From: Pseudomonas sp. ABC1
GTDB taxonomy: Bacteria > Pseudomonadota > Gammaproteobacteria > Pseudomonadales > Pseudomonadaceae
Assembly: GCF_013395055.1 (NCBI RefSeq)
Contig: NZ_CP058349.1
Span: forward strand, 3,719,501 to 3,783,500
Reading direction: 5' to 3'
Length of the DNA: 64,000 nt
Shown here: positions 58,419 to 64,000 of the stretch, piece after piece
How positions within the stretch are numbered: the first letter of the stretch is position 1
How the letters are laid out: each line of letters starts with the position of its first letter
Translations under genes and position numbers: made by a program
Notes under the pieces: generated by a model
The model's input: only the letters and a program-made list of their open reading frames with translations
Databases searched by the model: none
Told to the model about the DNA's origin: nothing

Positions 58419-58456
58419 AGCCCTCTCCCCAGCCCTCTCCCGCAAGCGGGAGAGGG
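58419..58456. repeat. CCCTCTCCC palindromic repeat
   Basis: A side arm AGCCCTCTCCCC precedes the hairpin CCCTCTCCCGC / GCGGGAGAGGG (58433-58456). It is in the 198-bp gap between the DUF4136 and diflavin reductase genes, which holds no other gene. Confidence 0.78.
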
Positions 58457-58490
58457 GGCGAATCCCTGTGCATCTTTCTCGGGCGGCTCT

Positions 58491-60047
58491 TCAATAGAGG
58501 TCGCGCCGATAGCGTCCCTGGTTGTCCAGCTGCTGCAGTTTGGCTTCCCCCAGCACGCCGGCGAGTATCTGCTGAACCTCCCGCCCCATGCCTTCCAGGC
58601 TGCCGCACAGGTAGAGGGCGGCGCCCTTGTCGACCCAGCGGCGCAGTTCGTCGGCGTTGTCGCGTAGCACGTGCTGGACATAGCGGCGCTCCGGCTGGTC
58701 GCGGGAGAAAGCCAGGTCCAGGCGTTGCAGGTGGCCGTCGCGTAGCCAGTCGCACAGTTCCTGCTGGCAGAGAAAGTCATGGGCACGATTGCGCTCGCCG
58801 AACAGCAGCCAGTTGGGCGCGGCGTTCTGGCTGCGCTGGCGCTCGCGCAGGTGAGCTCTCAATCCGGCCAGGCCGCTGCCGTTGCCGATCAGGATCATGG
58901 GGGTTGTCGATGCCGGGCCGTGGAAGCCCGGGTTGCTGCGGATGCGCAAATCGATGTCGCCACCGACCGGGGCATGCAGGCAGAGCCAGCCGGAACCCAG
59001 GCCGGGGTGACCGTTGCGCCCTTGTACCTGGCGGACCAGCAGTTGCAGATGGCCATCGGCAGGCACCGAGGCGATGGAGTATTCGCGGTGTGGCAGTGGT
59101 TCCAGGTGGTCGAACAGTGCCTGCGGCGACAGCCCGCGCAGGCTGTCCATGTCCGTGGGTAAGCGTCGGCGGGCCAGGGCCTGGCCCAGTGTTTCGCCGT
59201 TTTTCAGCACGGCCAGGGGATCGTGCTCCAGGCGCTGCAGCAAGGCCTGGACGTCGGCCTCGGCATGGCGTGGCCCGATTTCCGCGATATCGCCCGCCTG
59301 CCAGTCGCCATGCTTGGCTTGCAGGGTCAGCAGGTACAGGGGGGCGCCTGCGCTGCCGGGGTTGAGGCAACGGCGTTCGACCAGTGTCCAGGGCTGGTAG
59401 TCGGGCGCTTGCCAGTCGCTGAAGTCCTGGCTGCCGCTGAGGTGGCCCAACTGTTGCTGCCAGTGCCTGAGGGTACCGGCATCGCAGCGGTCGGCTTCCA
59501 GCCGGTCGAACAGCGGTAGGGCGCCCTGGGCGCGCAACTCGGTGTCGAGGCGGCGGCCAAAGGCGCAGAAGTGTGTGTACTGGTTATCGCCAAGGGCCAG
59601 TACGGCGTAGTGCAGGTCGCGTAATGCGTGCTTGCCTGCCTGTAGCTGACGCTCGAAGCGGGCGGCGCTGTCCGGTGCCTCGCCTTCGCCATAGGTGCTG
59701 ACGATGAACAGCACCTGACGGTAGTCGCGTAGCTGTCGCGGCTCCAGTTGCTCCAGCGACAGTACAGGGCTGTAGACCCCAGCGTCTTGCAGTTGTGCCG
59801 CGCTGTTGCGGGCAATCTGCAAGGCCTGGCCACCCTGGCTGGCATAGGCGATCAACAGGTCGCCTCCCGTTGCCGGCACGGGTGGCCGACGATGGCGACG
59901 CCAGGTGTCCAGGCACAGGCCAAGATAGGCCAGGACGACCAGGCTGGCCGACATTTCCCGCGCGGGTTGCCAGACGAGCAGCACCACGCCCAGCAGCAGG
60001 CAGGCTGCCCAGGGGACGTGGCGTGTCCAGGTACGGCTCGCCGGCAT
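58491..60047 (-). CDS. Membrane-anchored diflavin reductase (NADPH-sulfite/P450 reductase-like)
   Basis: The 518-residue protein has one or two N-terminal helices (VPWAACLLLGVVLLVWQPAR and MSASLVVLAYLGLCLDTW). A flavodoxin domain follows (LLIAYASQGGQALQIARNSA near residue 64 and FIVSTYGEGEAPDSAARFER near residue 115), then an FAD domain with REYSIASVPADG near residue 325, and an NADP domain with ILIGNGSGLAGLRAHLRER and ALYLCGSLEGMGREVQQILA near the end. The FMN loop is ASQGG instead of the usual SQTG. It should pass electrons from NADPH to a ferric or cupric substrate across or at the membrane. The start overlaps the DUF4198 stop. Confidence 0.87.
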   Translation of the reverse strand: MPASRTWTRHVPWAACLLLGVVLLVWQPAREMSASLVVLAYLGLCLDTWRRHRRPPVPATGGDLLIAYASQGGQALQIARNSAAQLQDAGVYSPVLSLEQLEPRQLRDYRQVLFIVSTYGEGEAPDSAARFERQLQAGKHALRDLHYAVLALGDNQYTHFCAFGRRLDTELRAQGALPLFDRLEADRCDAGTLRHWQQQLGHLSGSQDFSDWQAPDYQPWTLVERRCLNPGSAGAPLYLLTLQAKHGDWQAGDIAEIGPRHAEADVQALLQRLEHDPLAVLKNGETLGQALARRRLPTDMDSLRGLSPQALFDHLEPLPHREYSIASVPADGHLQLLVRQVQGRNGHPGLGSGWLCLHAPVGGDIDLRIRSNPGFHGPASTTPMILIGNGSGLAGLRAHLRERQRSQNAAPNWLLFGERNRAHDFLCQQELCDWLRDGHLQRLDLAFSRDQPERRYVQHVLRDNADELRRWVDKGAALYLCGSLEGMGREVQQILAGVLGEAKLQQLDNQGRYRRDLY

Positions 60048-60910
60048 TATTGCGGCAGCACTTCCAGGGTTGCGCTGTAGCTGGCGCGGCGTTCGCTGGC
60101 CGGCTTGACCACACCCGCGCTGGTTTTCAGCTCGGCTTCCAGCCAGTACATGCCTGCCGTTGGCCAGGTGATGGCAACCTTGCCCTGGGCGTCGGTCTTC
60201 AGGTTGATTTCGCCAAGGTCGTCGCGGTAGCGGTTGCCGCCGGGGATCACGCTGATCTCGACGCCGGCCGCCGGCTTGCCGTCGAGGAGGAAGGCGAACT
60301 CGGCGGTTTCACCGGCGAACAGGTCGTTGGGGTGGGTGATCGGTGCCAGTTCCAGGCCCTTGCCGGTGGTCTTGAGGACGGTTTCGGTCGGGTTGCCGGA
60401 GGTGACGAAGACTTCCATGCGGGTGTCGCTCTGGCTGACCTTCAGGTCGCTGGCCTTGCTCGGGACTTCCTTGGCAAAGCGCTCGGCACTGCCCATCCAG
60501 CGGCGGTGCTCGCCGTTCTCCTTCCAGGAGGCGAACAGACCGCTGTTGGCCACGGCGATCTTGTAGGTGCCTTTCTGCTTCAGTTCCACATCGAAGGTGC
60601 TGCGGTAGCGGCCGATACTGCCGTTTTCCGCCTTGGCCGGGCTGCCATCGGGTGCGAACAGTTGCAATTGTGCCGCCGGGCGCGGACGGGCGCCCGGTGC
60701 TTGCTGGTCGAGATTGCCAATGCCTTGCAGGCGCAGCGGAAAGTGTTCGAAGTAGAACAGGTCGTTGGACACGGCGGCATCCACGGTGACCCAGGGCGCC
60801 TCGCCGGAAAGCACCGTCGCCGACGGCAGCAGCCAGGCGCGGTGGGCCTGGGCGGAGAAGGGCAGGCAGGCGGCCAGGGCCACCGCGGTCCATTTGATGA
60901 TGGGTTTCAT
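60047..60910 (-). CDS. DUF4198 domain secreted protein
   Basis: The 287-residue protein has a signal peptide (ACLPFSAQAHRAWLLPSATV, His-Arg-Ala-Trp just after cleavage being typical), an LSGEAPWVTVDAAVSNDLFY FEHFPLRL stretch and a C-terminal Ig-like part with AGVEISVIPGGNRYRDDLGE and GMYWLEAELKT. Members are periplasmic, often beside TonB receptors and thought to bind metal or nickel/cobalt complexes. The start has AAGGAA. It overlaps the reductase gene as TAATG. Confidence 0.85.
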   Translation of the reverse strand: MKPIIKWTAVALAACLPFSAQAHRAWLLPSATVLSGEAPWVTVDAAVSNDLFYFEHFPLRLQGIGNLDQQAPGARPRPAAQLQLFAPDGSPAKAENGSIGRYRSTFDVELKQKGTYKIAVANSGLFASWKENGEHRRWMGSAERFAKEVPSKASDLKVSQSDTRMEVFVTSGNPTETVLKTTGKGLELAPITHPNDLFAGETAEFAFLLDGKPAAGVEISVIPGGNRYRDDLGEINLKTDAQGKVAITWPTAGMYWLEAELKTSAGVVKPASERRASYSATLEVLPQ

Positions 60911-60919
60911 GGGTATTCC

Positions 60920-61429
60920 TTATGGGGTCAGTTCGAGGGAGAGCGCACCCAGTTCGCTGTTGCCCTGGGCGCCGTGCTGCTGGGGTTGCTCGATGGGCCA
61001 GGTGAACGGGATGCGCACCTGTTCGCGGCCGCCGACTTCACGGGCCGCTTCCACCACCAGGTAGTACTCGCCTGCGGGCAGGTCCTTGAGGGGCGCGCGG
61101 CTGTCATCGAAGGTCAGGCTGTGGCTACCCACCGGCCGGGTGGCGCCGCTGACGCCATCGACCGGCAGTTCCAGGCTGCGACCGCTGCGTCGCCACCACT
61201 GGCGCAGGTCGTTCAGCCATTTCTCGCCTTCCTTGTCCTGCATCTTTACGTCGTACCAGACGGCCAGGTTGGCGCGATGGCTCTGGTCGGCGTTCTGCAG
61301 CCAGATGGCGACGTAGGGGCGGTGGTATTCGGCGACTTGCAGGCGCGGTATCTCGACCGTCACCTCCAGGCTGGCGGCCCACAGCGGGGCGCTGAACAGC
61401 GCCAATGGCAGCAACAGATGTTTACGCAT
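60920..61429 (-). CDS. DUF2271 domain secreted protein
   Basis: The 169-residue protein has a signal peptide (HLLLPLALFSAPLWAAS) and the DUF2271 core VEIPRLQVAEYHRPYVAIWL QNADQSHRANLAVWYDVK followed by EKWLNDLRQWWRRSGRSLEL and SHSLTFDDSRAPLKDLPAGE YYLVVEAAREVGGREQ. The family is found beside PepSY and flavin transfer proteins. It lies 9 bp from the DUF4198 gene. Confidence 0.87.
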   Translation of the reverse strand: MRKHLLLPLALFSAPLWAASLEVTVEIPRLQVAEYHRPYVAIWLQNADQSHRANLAVWYDVKMQDKEGEKWLNDLRQWWRRSGRSLELPVDGVSGATRPVGSHSLTFDDSRAPLKDLPAGEYYLVVEAAREVGGREQVRIPFTWPIEQPQQHGAQGNSELGALSLELTP

Positions 61430-61438
61430 GGAGTGTCC

Positions 61439-62032
61439 TCAGTGGATGAATAGCAGGGCCAGCAACAGCGGCAGCACCAGGCCCAGGCCGACCAGAGGCC
61501 AGGTGCTCGGGCGTCCGGCGGCATGCCGCTGCAACAGCAGCAGGCCGGTGATGCTGAAGATCACGCAGGCCACGGCGAAGAGGTCGATGAACCAGCTCCA
61601 GGCCGTGCCGCTGTGGCGTCCCTTGTGCAGGTCGTTGAAGTAGGCGACCCAGCCACGGTCGGTGGATTCGTATTCCAGCTCGCCGGACTCGAGCGCAAGG
61701 CTCAGCCAGGCATCGCCGCCTGGGCGGGAGAGGGCGATATAGAGTTCACCGTCGCTCCACTCGGCTTCGCCGGCAAGGAGTGCAGCGTCGACCTCATCCT
61801 CCAGCCAGGTGCGCAGCTCGGTTGGCAGCCCCTGCGTGGGCGGATGCTCCAGCAGTCGGGCCTGCAGGTCGCCCGGCAAGCGGGCTTCATGCTGGCTGAT
61901 CCTGGGCCGGGACTCGATCTGTGCCGCGTGGTTGAGGGTGATACCGGTGATGGCGAACAGCAGCATGCCGACCAGGCAGAGTGCCGAACTGATCCAGTGC
62001 CATTGGCGTAGGGTGCCGAGCCAGAGTCGCAT
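61439..62032 (-). CDS. PepSY-associated transmembrane protein
   Basis: The 197-residue protein has an N-terminal helix (WISSALCLVGMLLFAITGIT LNHAAQIE), a periplasmic PepSY-like part, WVAYFNDLHKGRHSGTAWSW with the His typical of these iron-uptake-associated proteins, and two C-terminal helices. It may take part in reduction of an imported ferric or cupric complex together with the diflavin reductase encoded three genes downstream. Confidence 0.85.
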   Translation of the reverse strand: MRLWLGTLRQWHWISSALCLVGMLLFAITGITLNHAAQIESRPRISQHEARLPGDLQARLLEHPPTQGLPTELRTWLEDEVDAALLAGEAEWSDGELYIALSRPGGDAWLSLALESGELEYESTDRGWVAYFNDLHKGRHSGTAWSWFIDLFAVACVIFSITGLLLLQRHAAGRPSTWPLVGLGLVLPLLLALLFIH

Positions 62033-62132
62033 ACGAAGCCTTGGCGTATCTTGCGGGAAGCGGGATGTTAATGGGCTGGCAGTGGGGCGGGCGGAAATTT
62101 ACATGGCCTATACACTTTCGGCTCCAGTGATG

Positions 62133-62163
62133 GTCCGACTGGCCGGAATCCGGCCAGTCGGAC
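62133..62163 (-). terminator. Perfect hairpin after the TonB receptor gene
   Basis: GTCCGACTGGCCG (62133-62145) pairs with CGGCCAGTCGGAC (62151-62163) around GAATC. It lies 10 bp past the stop of the receptor and before the PepSY gene, so part of the transcription should end here. The T-run is weak on both strands. Confidence 0.7.
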
Positions 62164-62172
62164 GTTCTTTCA

Positions 62173-64000
62173 TCAGAAGTCGATGGTTGCCGACAGCCAG
62201 AGGCGGCGGCCTTCTTCCAGCGTGCCGGACGTGGATTGGGCTGCCTGGATATAGTGCGAAGCCCAGCCGGTGGTGCCGGTGTTGGTGGTGTAGTAGGTGC
62301 CTTTGGTGAAGTCCTTGTCGAACATGTTGTAGAGGGTGGCGTTCAGGGTCACGTTGTCGGATGCCTTGAAGGAGCCGCCCAGGTGGAAGACCTCGTAGGC
62401 TTTCAGGTCGCCGACCTGATCCTGCACGGCCTTGTTCGCGGCGGAGAGCTGGGCATAGCGATCGGTGAAGCGCGAGCGGTCGCCCCGGTATTCGCCCTTG
62501 AACCACAGGGTCAGGCGGTCGGTGGTGTTCCAGCTCAGGCGGGCATGGGCCATGTGCTTGGCCAGGTTGCTCAGCGGCGCGCCCTTGTTGTTGCCACTTT
62601 GCTGCTCACTGTCGGTGTAGGTGTAGTTCACGGCCAGGGCCCAGGCCGGTGCGAACGCCCAGTGTCCGGCGACTTCGACGCCCTGTGTCAGCGCCTTGCC
62701 GATGTTGGTGCTCTGGGAGAACTCATCTTGGGTGAAGCCTGAACCGTAGCTGACGCAGCCTGGCAGGTTCGGTGATCCGGACGAGAAGCAGTTGGGCAGT
62801 GGAGTGCCGCTGTCGATCTTGTCCTTGAACTTGTTGTGGAACAGCGTGGCGTTCGCGTCGAAGCCGGCCAGGTTGTCGTAGTAGACGCCGAACTCGGTGT
62901 TGGTGGAGATTTCCGGGTCGAGACCCGGGCTGCCAATGGTGATGGTCGCGCCCTGGGCGGTCACGCCATTGATGCCGTCGTGCAACTGGTTGAGGGTCGG
63001 GGTCTTGTAGCCTCGGCTTACGCCGCCCTTGAGGGTCCAGTTGTCCGTGGTGTTCCAGACCAGGTAGGCGCGCGGGCTGACGTGACCCCCGAAGGCTTCG
63101 TGGTCTTCGTAGCGTGCGCCCAGGGTCAGGGCGAGGTCGTGGCGCAGGCGCCACTCGTCTTCGGCGAACAGTGCCCAGGAGGTTTGCTGGAATTTTTCGG
63201 ATGCGATGCCGTCCTCGACTTCTGCGTCCCAGTACTGGCCACCGACAGTGACCGTATGGGCGTCGCCGATGGAGCTGGTCAGTTTGCTATCGAGGATCAG
63301 GTCGGTCGATTTCAGCTTGCGGTCGTTGCCGATCACGATCGACGGGAAACCGACGTAGGAGTTGCCGATGGGAATCCCGGGGATGGTGCGGCCCAGGGTT
63401 TCCGTGGTGCTGTGGGTCAGGCTGCTGTCGAGGGTGCCGAAGCCCAGGCGGGCGGTGTGGGTCAGTGCGAACTGGTCCCTTTCGAAGCGCAGTTCGTCCT
63501 TGTAACCGTTGGCACGGGTCGGCGCGTTGGTGGTGCAACCAGCCGTGGCGCTGCCACCGTTCTTGCCGTCGAGGTTGCCGAGCTGGCAGTCGTCGTTGTC
63601 ATAGACCTGCCGGCCCCGCTCGAAGTCCAGCGAGAAGTCGTGGTTCTCATGGGGCGTCAGGGTCAGGCGGGCGCCGAGGGTGTTGTTGCGGCCTTCGACG
63701 GGGGAGGCGCCGCGCTTGCTCACGGTCGAATCGTCGCTGAAGGCCAGGTCCGACTCGCCACGGTCGTAGAGACTACCGCGCAGCGACAGGCCGAGCAGGC
63801 CTTCGATCAGTGGACCGCTGCTGTAGATGCTGGTCTTGCTGGACTCGCCGTAGTCCCGGTTTTCCTGGAAGGTGTGATCGAGGCTGATCGATGTGCCCCA
63901 TTCCGCGGCCACTTTCTTGGTGATGATGTTCACCACCCCGCCCATGGCGTCGGAGCCATAAAGCGTCGACATTGGCCCGCGAATCACTTCGATGCGTTCG
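62173..64000 (-). CDS. TonB-dependent siderophore receptor, 5' end cut by the window
   Basis: The visible 609 or so residues start inside the plug at RIEVIRGPMSTLYGSDAMGG VVNIITKKVAAEWG, which is the FepA/PirA/BfrA-type motif, and continue through the barrel to EEGRRLWLSATIDF. The C-terminal strand ends in Phe as expected. A disulfide-type pair CQLGN...GCTTNA and CFSSGSPNLPGCVSYG mark extracellular loops. The ligand is a siderophore, metal complex or catecholate; the PepSY/DUF2271/DUF4198/diflavin reductase genes downstream support reductive metal uptake. The N-terminus with signal peptide lies beyond 64000. Confidence 0.9.
   Translation of the reverse strand, partial: ERIEVIRGPMSTLYGSDAMGGVVNIITKKVAAEWGTSISLDHTFQENRDYGESSKTSIYSSGPLIEGLLGLSLRGSLYDRGESDLAFSDDSTVSKRGASPVEGRNNTLGARLTLTPHENHDFSLDFERGRQVYDNDDCQLGNLDGKNGGSATAGCTTNAPTRANGYKDELRFERDQFALTHTARLGFGTLDSSLTHSTTETLGRTIPGIPIGNSYVGFPSIVIGNDRKLKSTDLILDSKLTSSIGDAHTVTVGGQYWDAEVEDGIASEKFQQTSWALFAEDEWRLRHDLALTLGARYEDHEAFGGHVSPRAYLVWNTTDNWTLKGGVSRGYKTPTLNQLHDGINGVTAQGATITIGSPGLDPEISTNTEFGVYYDNLAGFDANATLFHNKFKDKIDSGTPLPNCFSSGSPNLPGCVSYGSGFTQDEFSQSTNIGKALTQGVEVAGHWAFAPAWALAVNYTYTDSEQQSGNNKGAPLSNLAKHMAHARLSWNTTDRLTLWFKGEYRGDRSRFTDRYAQLSAANKAVQDQVGDLKAYEVFHLGGSFKASDNVTLNATLYNMFDKDFTKGTYYTTNTGTTGWASHYIQAAQSTSGTLEEGRRLWLSATIDF

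Overview
The window is high-GC DNA that reads throughout as a Pseudomonas chromosome. The best markers are minC-minD-minE next to rluA, metH followed by a small Pseudomonas-type protein, an AgmR/ErbR regulator beside a PQQ-associated CXXCW protein, a guanidine-I riboswitch operon, REP elements with a REP-associated transposase, and many TonB receptors. Both ends cut through a gene: a redoxin at the left and a TonB receptor at the right.

Positions 1-33000 look like a sulfur-scavenging island, almost all on the minus strand. Operon A (5247 to 1) has the order of the asfABC genes: an AprA-like flavoprotein, a two-cluster ferredoxin and a solute-binding protein, then an LLM-class flavin monooxygenase and a redoxin. 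Operon B (13047 to 6224) holds a TonB receptor, a Tat-exported flavin amine oxidase, a secreted RidA-type protein and a second TonB receptor. Operon C (25975 to 15559) holds an SsuC/SsuB-like pair without its own binding protein, a TonB receptor, a complete Opp/Dpp-type importer, the fused remains of two lost genes, and an isonitrile-hydratase-like DJ-1 protein. Operon D (31939 to 28926) holds an acyl-CoA-dehydrogenase-like flavoprotein, a D-2-hydroxyacid dehydrogenase and a class II aldolase. A near-identical AT-rich block of about 57 bp precedes each of these four operons (5316, 13189, 26030 and 32005), so I infer one shared regulon, probably sulfur starvation. A nucleotidyltransferase, a RES/Xre toxin-antitoxin pair, an MBL-fold lipoprotein, a DsbA-like protein and two LysR regulators lie between them.

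Positions 33300-47800 are mostly core genome: tRNA-Cys, ppiC, two NarL-type regulators of the ethanol-oxidation type flanking a CXXCW rhodanese-like protein, an HU protein, an S9 peptidase, small enzymes, metH, rluA, minEDC and a glutaredoxin-like protein.

Positions 47856-56140 form a guanidine-degradation operon. A guanidine-I (ykkC) riboswitch leads into an ABC importer, two DUF1989 proteins matching the two carboxyguanidine deiminase subunits, and a urea/guanidine carboxylase. The carboxylase carries an in-frame insertion of a palindromic repeat pair. No allophanate hydrolase follows in this window.

Positions 56329-64000 hold small envelope proteins, a YjiK/SdiA-regulated-like protein, a DUF4136 lipoprotein, and a metal or siderophore uptake cluster: a PepSY-type membrane protein, DUF2271 and DUF4198 proteins, a membrane-anchored diflavin reductase, and a TonB receptor running off the right end. 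Four repeat families recur: REPs of the type GTAGGGTGCGC, CCCTCTCCC palindromes, the GTCCCCGCG/ATTCCCGCC units, and stem-loop clusters.
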